This document shows, in pieces, positions 48,739 to 58,503 of a stretch of 64,000 nt of DNA; within the stretch, counting starts at the first letter, position 1; the number at the start of each line of letters is the position of its first letter. Both the position numbers and the translations under genes were made by a program. The DNA lies in assembly GCA_903875215.1 (NCBI GenBank), contig CAIQVH010000031.1:496001-560000 (forward strand), written 5' to 3'. The notes under the pieces were generated by a model, which was given only the letters and a program-made list of their open reading frames with translations, had not been told where the DNA came from and did not search any database. The DNA comes from an uncultured Anaerolineae bacterium (GTDB lineage Bacteria > Chloroflexota > Anaerolineae > Anaerolineales > Villigracilaceae).

Positions 48739-50245
48739 CCGGGTGCTCCTTTCCTTCCAGCATCAGCGCCCCGACCTGCTCCAGGCTGGCCGAGACGGCG
48801 GGCAGATCCGCAACCAGGCGGCCGCGATGCAGTACCACGATCCGGTCTGAAAGGCGGAAGAGTTCTTCCAGGTCGGCGGAGATCAGCAGAATGGCGCGTT
48901 GTTCGGCGCGCAGGGTCAAGATCAGCTCGTGGACGTATTCCATCGAGCCGACATCCAGGCCGCGGGTGGGCTGGTCGAGCAGCAGGAAGGGCGTTTCGAG
49001 CAGCAGTTCGCGCCCCAGGATCACCTTTTGCTGGTTGCCGCCCGAAAGCGATTGGAAGGGCTGCTCTGGCGAAGCCATGCTGACCCCAAATTGCGTTTCG
49101 ATGCGGCGCGCAAACTGGAGCGCGGCGCGCGCTTCCAGGCGCCAGCCGCGCCAGCGGGTGAAACGCGGGTTGAGACGGTGGTGGGTCATCAGCGCGTTTT
49201 CGGTGATGGTGGCGCGCACCGCCGCCCCCAGCCGCCCGCGATCCTGCGAGACGAAGGCAATGCGCCGCCGCCGTTCCAGGATTTCGGCGCGGGTCAGGTC
49301 GTGGCCCTGCACCAGCAGGCGGCCGCTTTCCGGCGGGTTGAGACCCATCAGCACGTTGACCAGCTCGAACTGGCCGTTGCCTTCCACACCCGCCACGCCC
49401 ACAATTTCACCGGCGCGCACCTGCAGGCTCAGGTCTTGCAGGCGCAGGCGGCCTGCGCCGTCGCGGTAAGACAGGCCTTCCACTTCCAGCACAGGCTGGC
49501 CGGGCGGCGCGGCGGCCGGCCGCGGCGGGCGCGCAAGCTCGCGGCCAATCATCAGGCGCGAGAGTTCGGCCTGGTTGGTGGCGGAGGTTTCGAGCGTGGC
49601 CACCTGGCGGCCCTTGCGCAGGACGGTGATACGGTCGCTCAGTTCCAGCACTTCCTCCAGGTGGTGCGAGATGAAGAGGATCGTCTTGCCGCCCGCCCGC
49701 AGACGGCGCAGTTCGGCAAACAACTGCGGAATTTCCTGCGGGGTCAGCACGGCGGTCGGCTCATCCAAAATCAGCACGGCGACATTGCGGTAGAGCAGTT
49801 TTAGGATCTCCACCTTCTGGCGCGCCGCCACCGAAATCTCGCCCACCCGCGCCAGCGGGTCGAGGTTGAAGTGAAATTCATCTATTTTTTGCTGCACACT
49901 GCGGAGCGCCTGGCGCTCATCCAGCCGCCCAAACCAGCCGGCCGGTTCCAGCCCCAGCACAATATTCTCCCAAACGCGGTATTCCTGCACCAACAAAATC
50001 TCTTGATGCACCATGCCAATGCCCGCCGCAATGGCCTGCCCCGGGCTGTGAAACTGCACCGCCTGGCCGCGCAGCTGGATCTGGCCGCTGTTGGCCGCTT
50101 CGAGACCGTACAGCACCTTCATCAGCGTGCTCTTCCCGGCGCCGTTTTCACCCACCACAGCATGGATCTCGCCGGGCCGAAACTCCACGCTGACGCGATC
50201 CAGCGCCACCACGGCGGGCGGGAATATTTTGAGAATTTCTTGCAT
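48719..50245 (-). CDS. BMP-family ABC transporter ATP-binding protein (two fused NBDs)
   Basis: About 508 residues from the ATG at 50245; an upstream extension to 50341 would reach into an intercistronic hairpin. First NBD: Walker [10 protein letters not shown], signature region around [16 protein letters not shown], Walker [16 protein letters not shown]. Second NBD: the Walker A is degenerate ([16 protein letters not shown]), then [17 protein letters not shown] and [14 protein letters not shown] weakened second Walker A is the rule for this ribose/nucleoside group (RbsA, NupO). It powers uptake through the two permeases just downstream. Confidence 0.93.
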   Translation of the reverse strand: MQEILKIFPPAVVALDRVSVEFRPGEIHAVVGENGAGKSTLMKVLYGLEAANSGQIQLRGQAVQFHSPGQAIAAGIGMVHQEILLVQEYRVWENIVLGLEPAGWFGRLDERQALRSVQQKIDEFHFNLDPLARVGEISVAARQKVEILKLLYRNVAVLILDEPTAVLTPQEIPQLFAELRRLRAGGKTILFISHHLEEVLELSDRITVLRKGRQVATLETSATNQAELSRLMIGRELARPPRPAAAPPGQPVLEVEGLSYRDGAGRLRLQDLSLQVRAGEIVGVAGVEGNGQFELVNVLMGLNPPESGRLLVQGHDLTRAEILERRRRIAFVSQDRGRLGAAVRATITENALMTHHRLNPRFTRWRGWRLEARAALQFARRIETQFGVSMASPEQPFQSLSGGNQQKVILGRELLLETPFLLLDQPTRGLDVGSMEYVHELILTLRAEQRAILLISADLEELFRLSDRIVVLHRGRLVADLPAVSASLEQVGALMLEGKEHPDGPQAD

Positions 50246-50288
50246 GGCTAGAAATGGGACGCTCACCCGCAGGCTCCTGTCAGGGGAA

Positions 50289-50336
50289 GGATCGTAACGG
50301 CCGGCGAGGGCCAGCCGCGCCGGGCCGTTACGATCC
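50289..50336 (-). promoter_or_regulatory. intercistronic stem-loop inside the ABC operon
   Basis: 14-bp perfect stem (GGATCGTAACGGCC / GGCCGTTACGATCC, 50289-50302 and 50323-50336) extended by GGCG/CGCC. It lies between the binding-protein gene and the ATPase gene and has no T-run, so mRNA stabilisation of the upstream cistron is more likely than termination. Confidence 0.6.
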
Positions 50337-50346
50337 CCCAAAACTA

Positions 50347-51360
50347 TTACGGCTGGTAAAGTTCGACCTTGATCTTGCCGTCGATGATGTCCTGGCGCAC
50401 GGCGTTGATCTGGGCCTGGGCCGCGCTGGAAAGCACCGGCGCGGCTGCGCTCATATCCAGGTCCACACCGCCGCTCGCCAGGCCGTAGCTGAGGGTCTGG
50501 CCGGGCTGGTAGGTGCCCTTTTTGATGCTGGAAAAGACCTCGTAGATGGCCTTCCCCACATCCTTGGTGTCGCTGGCAATCACGTGACCGGGCACCAGGT
50601 CATTCTGGTTGGTATCCACGCCGATGGCGTACAGCCCGCGCTCTCCGGCAGCCTGCAGCACACCCATCCCGGCCGCCGCGGCGATCTGGAAGACGACATC
50701 CGCGCCCTGATCATACAGCTGCAGGGCGGCCTGCTTGCCCTTGGCGGTATCATCCCAACTGCCCAGGTACTTGGTTTCGACGCTGATTTCCGGGTCGACG
50801 GAGTGGGCCCCGTTGGTGTAAGCGAACACAAAGGCCTGGATGACCGGGTCAACATCTCCGCCGACGGCGCCGATCAGTTTCTCCGGGTTGGTTCCGGCCA
50901 GGCTGGCATCGCTGGTGGCCAGGGCGGCGGCCACGCCCGCCAGGTAGGCCGATTCTTCTTCGACGAAATCAACCGAGGTGATGGTCTTTTTCTCGTTCTG
51001 CACCACGGTATCGAGGTTGACGAAGATTTTGTTGGGGTATTGATCGGCAATTTCCTTAAGCTGGTCTTCGAAACCGTAGGAGATGACGAAGATCACGTCG
51101 GCATAGTTGACGGCGGCCTGCAGGGCCGGTTCGTATTGCCCGGCGTCGAAGTTGGTTTCGAGGGTGCGGGTTTCCACGCCGAAGTCTTTGGCCACCTGGT
51201 CGAGGCCTTTTTGGCCGGAATCATAGAAGGCGTTATCGCCCAGGGCGCCATTGATCAGGTAGACGACTTTTTCGGTCTTGGGGGCGCTGGCCGCCGGGGA
51301 ACAGGCCGCCAGGCTGGCAATCAGCAGGCTGGCGAGCAGGAGCAGGGTTATTTTTTTCAT
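50347..51360 (-). CDS. BMP-family substrate-binding lipoprotein
   Basis: 337 residues from the ATG at 51360, set by AAGGAG. A lipoprotein signal ends in SLAAC with Cys21. The mature protein has the BMP/Med fold: [21 protein letters not shown] at the start, [27 protein letters not shown] and [22 protein letters not shown], then [17 protein letters not shown]. Such proteins bind purine nucleosides or related compounds outside the membrane. First gene of the operon, followed by a long stem-loop that may raise its level over the other subunits. A strong promoter lies 58 nt upstream. Confidence 0.94.
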   Translation of the reverse strand: MKKITLLLLASLLIASLAACSPAASAPKTEKVVYLINGALGDNAFYDSGQKGLDQVAKDFGVETRTLETNFDAGQYEPALQAAVNYADVIFVISYGFEDQLKEIADQYPNKIFVNLDTVVQNEKKTITSVDFVEEESAYLAGVAAALATSDASLAGTNPEKLIGAVGGDVDPVIQAFVFAYTNGAHSVDPEISVETKYLGSWDDTAKGKQAALQLYDQGADVVFQIAAAAGMGVLQAAGERGLYAIGVDTNQNDLVPGHVIASDTKDVGKAIYEVFSSIKKGTYQPGQTLSYGLASGGVDLDMSAAAPVLSSAAQAQINAVRQDIIDGKIKVELYQP

Positions 51361-51417
51361 CTTTTTCTCCTTGGGAAAGGGATGCGGGGCGCGCCCAGGG
51401 CGCGCCGGCCAGCCTTG

Positions 51418-51446
51418 AGAATACCGGTTTTTTGTTTTTTTTTCAA
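51418..51446 (-). promoter_or_regulatory. sigma-70-type promoter of the BMP transporter operon
   Basis: On the minus strand: -35 TTGAAA (51446-51441), a 17-bp A-rich spacer, -10 TATTCT (51423-51418). The leader (about 50 nt) contains two adjacent GGCGCGCC palindromes (51388-51395 and 51399-51406), which can pair into a GC-rich hairpin. Confidence 0.65.
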
Positions 51447-51488
51447 GGGCTGGGCCCAAACCCCGCCCGCCAGCGGGCCTCTTACCCG

Positions 51489-51564
51489 CCTTCCCTTCGT
51501 GTTCTTCGTGTTTCATCGCCCTTGCCAAATGCCTTCCCTTCGTGTCCTTTGTGTTTAATCCCCC
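51489..51564. repeat. two imperfect copies of a 33-bp CTTCGTGT-type intergenic repeat
   Basis: Copies at 51489-51521 and 51532-51564, each starting CCTTCCCTTCGTGT and continuing CTTCGTGTTTCATC or CTTTGTGTTTAATC. Read on the other strand they give spurious peptides of the KHEEHEG type. The rest of the 386-bp gap (51361-51746) holds the ABC promoter and a GC-rich stretch; no gene is seen. Confidence 0.7.
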
Positions 51565-51746
51565 TCCTGGCCGCAGAGATAATTTCCGCCCCCAAAACCC
51601 GGGGCTGCGGACTTTGGGGGCGTGGGGATCTGCGTTCCTTTGCTGCGGCAGGCATGCTCGCAAGGTAATCTCCCTGGAAAGTGGCTGTCTCTGGCTCAGG
51701 ACTGAACCGATTCACCATGGCCCGAACGGTTAGCGTTAGCCCGCTC

Positions 51747-54419
51747 CTAGTCTTTGTACTTCCTGAAATTAAATATAAGTTCGCCAAATGATTTCGGATC
51801 ATACTTTTCAAATTCATCTTCTTCAACAAAAACATAATCAAAGCGGATTTTATTATGCGTTGCGTTTATATCTTCACACCATTTCTTCAGACGTTCCATC
51901 TTGAGAGGAACGTCCAAATCTTCAAGCCCTTTGGTTTCGACAATCCAAATTTCTTTCGGACTTGTTTTTACAATAAAATCGGGATAGTAATTTGAAATAT
52001 TCCCATCGGCATTGATGTAATCAATACGGAAATTCACAGCGAAATAGTTCTTAGCGTAGGAAATTACATCATTACATTTTTCGAGGAATGATGCGAACAA
52101 TAATTCAAGGTGGCTGTCTCCAACAATTTTATTGAAAACGCTTTTCTGCGCCATAAGATAACCTTGCTCTTTGACCACGAACGGGCGGGTTTGCCTGAGC
52201 TTGATAGTGTCGCGTATCTCGGCGCTGCCCTTGTCCTGGACGGTCAAATCATTGATTTTCTTCTTGAAAGTTTCGATAATCGTCTTGCTGGCTTCCAGTT
52301 CGGAAAGATTGCGGATGGTGTTCAGATTATCAATATCCACAATCGTAGTGAACAGGTGTTGCGTGATAAATTCCTTGACTTTGCCATATAGCACATCATA
52401 CCCGCTAAAAAGGCGCAAGTCTTTCATAATAACCTGGGTAAAGTAACCAATCACGCTCCGATAATCTGTCACGGCGGCAGAATCAAGATAAGTGCTGTGA
52501 TTGATTTCGCCCGTTGTAATGTCCTTGAAAATAATCTCTCGCATTTCCTTTTCAGAAAATTGCCTGTATATGATTTTCTTGTTGCCAAAGGCAGCGGGCG
52601 CAAGGTCTTCAAGTCGTTTATATTCGCGGTAAATGCGCGGCGTCAGCACTGGGATTTCAATATCGAGTTTATCTACATCTTTTTTGGTGTTTTCATTATC
52701 CACTTCGATAATGATGGGCGCGTGCGCGGCGGTGCCTGTTCCCATTGGTTTGCGTTCCAGTTGTACGCCTTCGCTTTTGATGGATTCGACAAAATCCATA
52801 AAGGCTTCTGTGCCAACCACGCTGACATACTCGGTGCCGTCTGCGCCAGGATACATGCGGCGTAAACCGCGCCCCAATGTTTGTTCGGGAAGAATATTGC
52901 TTTTTGAAGCATACGCCCGCAAACCGACAATCGTTGTCACGTTGCGCACGTCCCAACCTTCTTTGAGCATCAACACGGAAACAATCACTTTGTAGGGACT
53001 GTCCCAGGTGTCAATTTGATTGGACTCTTTACGCAGTTTTTCCAGTTCTTCTTTGCTTTTCTTGGCGTCCGATTCTGAAATTTCGCCGTTGTTGTTGGTA
53101 TGAATGACCAACACGGCATCTTTAAATTCGGGATAGGTGCTTTCCAGGTATTCAGCAACATCGTCACAGTTCTTGGTATCATCCGTCATCACAAATAAAA
53201 CGGCTTTCTTGCCAAGTTTCTCATGTTCTGGATACACCTTACGCCATTCTTCCACGCCCAGGTGAATGTAATCGGCATAATGTTCGGTGTACTTTGAACT
53301 CTTGCGTTCCACCAGTTTGGCGCGGCTGGCAAAATCGGGCAGGATGGGATGTTTGACCACATTCTGGACAATGGCTTCCACCAGCGGATAATCGCACACG
53401 GTTTGCACAAAGATTGCGCCGTTATTGTGTTTCGGCGTGGCGGTCACATCCAACTGAATGGAAAGGAAATGGTCTTTTTGTTTCAGGCGGTTGTGAATAT
53501 CTTGAATTGACTTGAACCATGCCAGGCGGCTATCATGGATGTGATGGGCTTCATCGTTGATTACCACCAGTTCGTCAATCTCACGCACAATCATGCCCAA
53601 ATCCACTTTAGATTCATTGGTTTTGCCGGTGGGACGTTTGCCAAGAAAATAATCTTCGAGATTATCGTCATCAAAGCTTGGTTCGGTTTCATTCCCCGCA
53701 TAAACCCGATGAATATTGGTCAGGAACAGGTTGCCCGTTTTGCGGACAATGGAAACATCATCCTGGATATGCAAGGTCATCTGGAAATCATCCTGCCAGT
53801 TTTGACCTTCATATCCGTTATCGGGTAAAAGCGGGTCTTGAAAGAAAATTTTCAAGCCATCAAAATCGGTTCGTAAGCGGTCAAGTACGATGATGTTGGG
53901 GGCAATCAATAAAAAGTTCGTGGCAAGCTGCGAATCTTCTTCGTAAAGTTTGTGGAAGTAACACCATGTAATGAAAAGACTCATCACTTTTGTCTTTCCG
54001 CTTCCTGTTGCCATCTTTACCACAAGCCTGAGCCATTCTTCATCGAACATGCCTGTTGAAACTGCTCCCGATGAATCATAACGCATCAGGTCGTATTTGT
54101 CTTTGACCTGGGCCACTTCATACAGATAAATTACCGTTTCAACAGATTCGCGTTGGGCAAAATAATATTGAAATTCTTTCAGATCTTCGCGGATGTGCTG
54201 ACAGTTGAACCACCAATTTAATAAGGCTTTGCTGGTTGCGCTTGCCCCTTCGTATTGATTCTTGCGCCATGTTTTTACTTCCCTGCGAATTTTATTGACC
54301 AAGGGCGGAACAAGTTTGTCATAGGCGGAATCGCGCAAATCTTCATCGGCGGGGAACCAACGATGTTCGGGGTTGAGGATTTCATAAGGCGAGGTAGGGA
54401 AGGCGGGATGGATTGCCAT
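51747..54419 (-). CDS. type III restriction enzyme, Res (helicase-nuclease) subunit
   Basis: 890 residues, a superfamily 2 helicase with nuclease. Walker A is VKMATGSGKTKVM (about 135-147), the DEAH box is VINDEAHHIHD (289-292), motif III-like VTATPKHNNG follows, and motif VI reads QTLGRGLRRMYPG. Near the C-terminus YYPDFIV and IWIVETKG give the PD-(D/E)xK nuclease residues. In type III systems Res works only with the Mod subunit and cuts about 25 nt from the site. Mod is encoded upstream on the same strand, with one extra gene between. Composition is visibly more AT-rich than the core genes around it, consistent with transfer. Confidence 0.92.
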   Translation of the reverse strand: MAIHPAFPTSPYEILNPEHRWFPADEDLRDSAYDKLVPPLVNKIRREVKTWRKNQYEGASATSKALLNWWFNCQHIREDLKEFQYYFAQRESVETVIYLYEVAQVKDKYDLMRYDSSGAVSTGMFDEEWLRLVVKMATGSGKTKVMSLFITWCYFHKLYEEDSQLATNFLLIAPNIIVLDRLRTDFDGLKIFFQDPLLPDNGYEGQNWQDDFQMTLHIQDDVSIVRKTGNLFLTNIHRVYAGNETEPSFDDDNLEDYFLGKRPTGKTNESKVDLGMIVREIDELVVINDEAHHIHDSRLAWFKSIQDIHNRLKQKDHFLSIQLDVTATPKHNNGAIFVQTVCDYPLVEAIVQNVVKHPILPDFASRAKLVERKSSKYTEHYADYIHLGVEEWRKVYPEHEKLGKKAVLFVMTDDTKNCDDVAEYLESTYPEFKDAVLVIHTNNNGEISESDAKKSKEELEKLRKESNQIDTWDSPYKVIVSVLMLKEGWDVRNVTTIVGLRAYASKSNILPEQTLGRGLRRMYPGADGTEYVSVVGTEAFMDFVESIKSEGVQLERKPMGTGTAAHAPIIIEVDNENTKKDVDKLDIEIPVLTPRIYREYKRLEDLAPAAFGNKKIIYRQFSEKEMREIIFKDITTGEINHSTYLDSAAVTDYRSVIGYFTQVIMKDLRLFSGYDVLYGKVKEFITQHLFTTIVDIDNLNTIRNLSELEASKTIIETFKKKINDLTVQDKGSAEIRDTIKLRQTRPFVVKEQGYLMAQKSVFNKIVGDSHLELLFASFLEKCNDVISYAKNYFAVNFRIDYINADGNISNYYPDFIVKTSPKEIWIVETKGLEDLDVPLKMERLKKWCEDINATHNKIRFDYVFVEEDEFEKYDPKSFGELIFNFRKYKD

Positions 54420-54440
54420 GTGTTCTCCAATTTAGGTAAA

Positions 54441-54500
54441 CCGTCCAGGAATGCTCCACGAATAAACCAATGAGAGTCGCCTATTCGAGTATTCGCGGTC
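54441..54500. repeat. degenerate copy of the palindromic CCACGAAT/ATTCGTGG repeat
   Basis: The res-side gap resembles the mod-side repeats: CCGTCCAGGAAT, CCACGAAT, GAGTCGCCTATTCG and ATTCGCGGTC occur in the same order as in the second mod-side unit, but the palindrome is eroded. Judged by eye. Confidence 0.4.
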
Positions 54501-54519
54501 TGTTGCGGGAATGGTCTTG

Positions 54520-54957
54520 TTACTTCTTAATCGCGTTATCTCTTCCAATTCTCTGAACCGGTTTCATATCCTTGCCAGGGAAGACGCGCCGATATTCAAG
54601 TTGCCTACGCCCAAAATTGAAAAGCAGTCCGACGGACGCGCCAGTGGCTTTGAGGTAGTTGATGACTTGCGCCAGTTCATCATTCGTCAATTGGTGGCTG
54701 AACGCTTTGACTTCCACAACAACCTGCTGATTGGGAAACAGGTCTAAATAAAACGTGGCAACCCGTTCTCCTTCAAAATCAACAAAGACTTCAAATTGAC
54801 GGAATGGCTCGATGCCCGCATGGTTGAGTTTGACTTCCAACGCCTTTTCGTACACTTCTTCTTTGAAACCATAACCAATTTCATTGTGGACTTCCATTGC
54901 CAGGCCAATGAGTTTATAGGTCAGGTTGTTGCCAGTAGCGTCTGTGACAAGTGGCAT
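54520..54957 (-). CDS. GxxExxY family protein
   Basis: 145 residues with the naming motif GFKEEVYEKAL (G-x-x-E-x-x-Y) near residue 30, then FVDFEGERVATFYLDLF and VVVEVKAFSHQL, which resembles the D-(E/Q)xK core of PD-(D/E)xK nucleases, and the conserved ATGASVGLLFNFGRRQLEYRRV end. The family is widespread in environmental bacteria, often in many copies, with no established role. Here it sits between mod and res, in the same direction, so it would be co-transcribed with the R-M system. Palindromic repeats lie on its upstream side and a worn copy on the other. Confidence 0.92.
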   Translation of the reverse strand: MPLVTDATGNNLTYKLIGLAMEVHNEIGYGFKEEVYEKALEVKLNHAGIEPFRQFEVFVDFEGERVATFYLDLFPNQQVVVEVKAFSHQLTNDELAQVINYLKATGASVGLLFNFGRRQLEYRRVFPGKDMKPVQRIGRDNAIKK

Positions 54958-54980
54958 AGATTTTTCCTTTCAGGGGCCAC

Positions 54981-55135
54981 CCATCCACGAATTTATCACG
55001 AATTCACGAATACATACCGCCCATTCGCGCATTCGTGGATGGTTTTTCCCGCACAACCCATCCACGAATATTTCACGAAAACGAGAATGCGAGTCTTCAA
55101 TTCGCAAATTCGTGGTCTCATTCGTGGACGGTTTT
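54981..55135. repeat. two tandem ~77-bp palindromic units
   Basis: Unit 1 (54981-55057) and unit 2 (55058-55135). Each opens with CCATCCACGAAT and closes with ATTCGTGGATGG or ATTCGTGGACGG, i.e. 12-bp terminal inverted repeats (12/12 and 11/12), followed by TTTTTCCCG or TTTTTCACG. The middles are rich in further CACGAA/TTCG words. No ORF of note. Confidence 0.8.
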
Positions 55136-55144
55136 TCACGGGCT

Positions 55145-57373
55145 TCACTTCCCTACCATCACATCCAATATCTTCATCGTGTCGTTGCCAAAAATATCCA
55201 CCACTTTGACGGCTATCTTGCGCCTTCCTGCGGGGACTTCATGCGGCGGGGTTTTCAGTTCAAGGGCGCGGTCTTTCTTGGTGCGGAAGGACTGCCATTC
55301 ATTCTCGAAGATAAAATCACCTGTCCATTTTTCTTCCATTTCGCCGCTGGCTTCATCTTTCATGCGCACAATCTCGCGCTTGTTCTCGAAGTCAAAATCC
55401 ACCGCCCAATAATCAATCCAGTCCGTCCACTTTTTGGTGAGAATTTCGCGGGTAACAATGCCCGCCTTGTCTTTTGAGACTTTGATGATTTTGCCGCCTT
55501 CAACCACAATTTTATTTGCGCCTTCCTTCAGGCTGGTCGCGGCGCTTTCAACCGAATCCTGTGAATAGAATACCGAAAAATCGGTCAATTCAACTGCCAC
55601 GCTGCCCTTATTGACAATGGGCTTGACTTCGATATAGGAAACATCGTGAAAGACCACCTGGTTCTTTTCGATGGCGCGTTTATCGAAGACTTCACGCGGA
55701 ATGTATTTGAGCGCCAGGTCAATCCCTTTGGACTTGGCTTCTTCCTGCACATTAGGGAACAGCCCCATTTCAAACTCGAAGGCCAGAATATCCACGCGGG
55801 AAATGCGTTTTTCACGGCACTCTAAAATAATTTCTTCCACAAACAGGCGGGTAACGGGCAAATTGACCGAACCCACCGCCACCATGCGCCCGGATTTCTT
55901 GCCATGAAAAGTGCGCAGGTTTTCAACCACTTCGGCTTTATAGGCGCGCAAAATCAGCGCAATAAAATCCTTTTCGCGTTGTATCAATTGCTGCCTTTGT
56001 TCTTCTTCCCGCAGGTTCAAATTGACGCCGATATAATGCGCCCGCTCGTACTTGCCCAGGTTGAGAATCTCGAAGGCGCGAAAATCCTTGCCTGCCGCTT
56101 TCAGTTCGCGCTGCACGCCGATCAGACGCTTGCGCGTGGTGTGAATGGCAAACTTGCCCAAGTCCGAACCAATCCATTTACGGTTGAGTTTTTCGGCAAC
56201 GGCTAAGGTGGTGCCAGAACCACAGAAGAAATCAGCGACAATATCATTTTCGTTGGATGAGGCATTGATAATGCGTTCAACCAGGATTTCTGGCTTTTGA
56301 GTATCGTACCCCAATCTCTCTATTGATGATGTAGTCAAGGCTTTTATGCCCCAAACGTCATCAACTGCCTTGCCTTCGATCATTACATCTTTGAGATAAC
56401 GTTTTACTGTATTTCTCCCATCAGCCCAGACAAACTGCCCATTATTGTCAGTCTTTATACTTTGCTTTCTGTTAGCAATATATTCTTTAAGTAAATCAAC
56501 CAGATAAACTTTTGAACCATTTTCCAAGACAAAATCGCCATTATTATCTTTCCTTACTTCAAGATTCTTCAACTCGCTGATAGTTTTGTCTGGTATCCAA
56601 GATTCGGATATTGCCTGATAATTCCATTTCTCATTGTTTTTTGTGTAAAAGAAAATAGTGTCGTGTTTTCTGCTAAACTGTTGATTGTCTGCTCTACGCC
56701 AACCACTGTAACTCCAAATAATTTCATTACGAAAATTATCTTTTCCAAAAATCTCATCTAATGATAAACGCAAATATGAACTAACTCGCCAATCGCAATG
56801 GACAAAAATACTTCCATCTTCTGCAAGTAAATCACGCATGATAACCAAGCGTTCGTAAATCATGGCGATGAAACTGTCTGCGCCTTTGCCCCAGGTATCA
56901 CGGTAGGCCAGTTCTTCCAGTACATTGGGGCGTTTGGTGAAGGTATCGTCACCGATTTCTATATCCATTGAAAAATCTGCGCCCACATCGAAAGGCGGGT
57001 CAATGTAAATCAGTTTAATGCCGCCGTTCTTTTCAATCTCTTCACGCATTGCGCCATTTTTCAAAGACGAAAGAATTAACTTGTTATCGCCCCAAATGAG
57101 TTTGTTTGTCCAGCCACTTTTTTGCCTTCCGCGTGTGTCGAACATAGACATTTGCAAAGCAGAGTCTTCTAATTTCTCGGCGCGTGGCTCGTCCACTTGC
57201 TCGATGACTTGAAAAGGCAAAACGATATTTGTAACTTCGTTACTTTTGCCATTCCAAATCAATTCCACTTCGCGCTTATCGTCAAACAGCAGGAAGCGGT
57301 ATTTATCCGGCAGGGGCCGGTCGTGTTCGAGCAGTCTCAAGATTTCGCGTTTTTCGTTGTCGGTAAGTTTCAT
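55145..57373 (-). CDS. type III DNA methyltransferase, Mod subunit
   Basis: 742 residues from the ATG at 57373; the longer frame to 57553 is not family-like. Beta-class adenine methyltransferase order: catalytic motif [13 protein letters not shown] (DPPF at 125-128) first, then the SAM-binding motif [28 protein letters not shown] near residue 385. Between them (about 205-360) lies the target-recognition region, encoded by DNA clearly richer in A+T (about 56290-56760) than both sides. The C-terminal 300 residues interact with Res in this class. It methylates adenine within an asymmetric 5-6-bp site and also guides cleavage by Res. The site cannot be predicted. Confidence 0.93.
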   Translation of the reverse strand: MKLTDNEKREILRLLEHDRPLPDKYRFLLFDDKREVELIWNGKSNEVTNIVLPFQVIEQVDEPRAEKLEDSALQMSMFDTRGRQKSGWTNKLIWGDNKLILSSLKNGAMREEIEKNGGIKLIYIDPPFDVGADFSMDIEIGDDTFTKRPNVLEELAYRDTWGKGADSFIAMIYERLVIMRDLLAEDGSIFVHCDWRVSSYLRLSLDEIFGKDNFRNEIIWSYSGWRRADNQQFSRKHDTIFFYTKNNEKWNYQAISESWIPDKTISELKNLEVRKDNNGDFVLENGSKVYLVDLLKEYIANRKQSIKTDNNGQFVWADGRNTVKRYLKDVMIEGKAVDDVWGIKALTTSSIERLGYDTQKPEILVERIINASSNENDIVADFFCGSGTTLAVAEKLNRKWIGSDLGKFAIHTTRKRLIGVQRELKAAGKDFRAFEILNLGKYERAHYIGVNLNLREEEQRQQLIQREKDFIALILRAYKAEVVENLRTFHGKKSGRMVAVGSVNLPVTRLFVEEIILECREKRISRVDILAFEFEMGLFPNVQEEAKSKGIDLALKYIPREVFDKRAIEKNQVVFHDVSYIEVKPIVNKGSVAVELTDFSVFYSQDSVESAATSLKEGANKIVVEGGKIIKVSKDKAGIVTREILTKKWTDWIDYWAVDFDFENKREIVRMKDEASGEMEEKWTGDFIFENEWQSFRTKKDRALELKTPPHEVPAGRRKIAVKVVDIFGNDTMKILDVMVGK

Positions 57374-57488
57374 AATTTTCCAATTGATCCAACCAGGATA
57401 GCAAGGTAGGGACGATTTACGGTGCCAGCGCGGGGCGGGCCTATTCCCCAAAAAGAACCGGGCCGCTTTGGGGGCAAAACTACTGGCT

Positions 57489-58181
57489 TCAATCAACCAG
57501 GTGCCCAAGGGTATAACAATACACGTTACGCTCTTCCGCCAACTTCTTTTCAAAAAGTAAAATTTTCTGGATTATTTCTTCCGGTTGTTTCTCCAAACCA
57601 GCCAGGCAGCTCTTCACCGCCGCATCAAACCATTCACTTCTCCGCAAGACGTCCGCCAGGATCGCTTCCTGAACGCCATCCCCTTCTGCAAATTCATCCC
57701 CGTTTTTCTGAGCCAAAATAAACAACTCAGTCGCGCGTTGTCGACACAAGCTGGATGTCTCCATTTTCTTGCGCACATCAGTCTTCTGGTAATTTTCCCA
57801 GCTATCATCACAAGCCCATGCCGCACTCAGGGCCGCCCACCCTGCCGCGCCATAAACGCCCTGGGCTTCCAAAATCATGGCCCGGCATAAGAAACGATTG
57901 GCGAGCCTGGGAAAGGAGCGCTTCTTAAGTTGTTTTCGATACTCGGGCGAGAGAACAATCTTGCGAACCGCTTCCGCTTCCCCGCCTTCTTCAAGACTCT
58001 CTGCGCAATACCCGCATTTCGGGCATTCTCTAACCCACATCTCCATGGTCGAGCGCCGCATTTCCGGCGGGCGCGTATCCAGGTCAGAAAACCCCATGGC
58101 ATTCGTGGACCCTATTTCGGCATGGCTGCTGACGGTTCCACAAACCAGGCATTGTTCGGTAATCTCAAAAATGGTGGTCAT
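57489..58181 (-). CDS. DUF2225-like zinc-ribbon protein
   Basis: 230 residues. Two cysteine pairs, CLVCGT (about 11-14) and [10 protein letters not shown] (about 53-59), form a likely zinc site. They are followed by a helical part with [17 protein letters not shown] and [14 protein letters not shown], resembling TPR-like helices. The plan matches DUF2225 proteins, of unknown function. The start follows a GGAG. It is near the R-M system but has host-like base composition, so it may be part of the older chromosome. A promoter candidate lies about 225 nt upstream. Confidence 0.8.
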   Translation of the reverse strand: MTTIFEITEQCLVCGTVSSHAEIGSTNAMGFSDLDTRPPEMRRSTMEMWVRECPKCGYCAESLEEGGEAEAVRKIVLSPEYRKQLKKRSFPRLANRFLCRAMILEAQGVYGAAGWAALSAAWACDDSWENYQKTDVRKKMETSSLCRQRATELFILAQKNGDEFAEGDGVQEAILADVLRRSEWFDAAVKSCLAGLEKQPEEIIQKILLFEKKLAEERNVYCYTLGHLVD

Positions 58182-58389
58182 AATTTTCCCTTTCTCCTTT
58201 TATGTGATAGCGGAACGACCGTGTGATCCAGAACTTTTCCATGTCAGCACCCGCGCCGGGGGCGGATATGGAAAACCTGCCGAGAGAAACGCTCTACATT
58301 GGGGAAACAACGCTAAATCAAGGGCAAAATTACACAGCGTAAACCAATAAAAATCCCGCGCTGTGGGCAGGCTGTGGGGTCAGCCCGCC

Positions 58390-58433
58390 GGGGTGAACAC
58401 CCCTATTATAGCGGATGGATGCTCTACAGGCAA
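58390..58433 (-). promoter_or_regulatory. promoter with an inverted repeat at the start site
   Basis: Minus strand: TTGCCT (58433-58428), 17-bp spacer, TATAAT (58410-58405), then at once GGGGTG-TT-CACCCC (58403-58390). The repeat covers the predicted transcription start and could be an operator. It points to the DUF2225-like gene. Nothing else is seen between 58182 and 58389. Confidence 0.45.
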
Positions 58434-58503
58434 CGCACCCGCCAACAAGCCAGCGATTCCAAATCTGAACCCAGGCCCTTGTCAGCAGGTACGCAAAGTA
58501 CGT

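Noticed and set aside
50289-50336. Rho-independent terminator between binding-protein and ATPase genes
   Set aside because: The stem is strong but no T-run follows on the minus strand, and the downstream genes have no other promoter that I can see.
50254-51558. 434-codon plus-strand frame across the BMP binding-protein gene
   Set aside because: Antisense shadow; it runs through a promoter and a hairpin of the opposite strand.
51361-51663. N-terminal extension of the BMP-binding lipoprotein
   Set aside because: It would bury the lipoprotein signal peptide and translate the intergenic repeats; AAGGAG marks the ATG at 51360.
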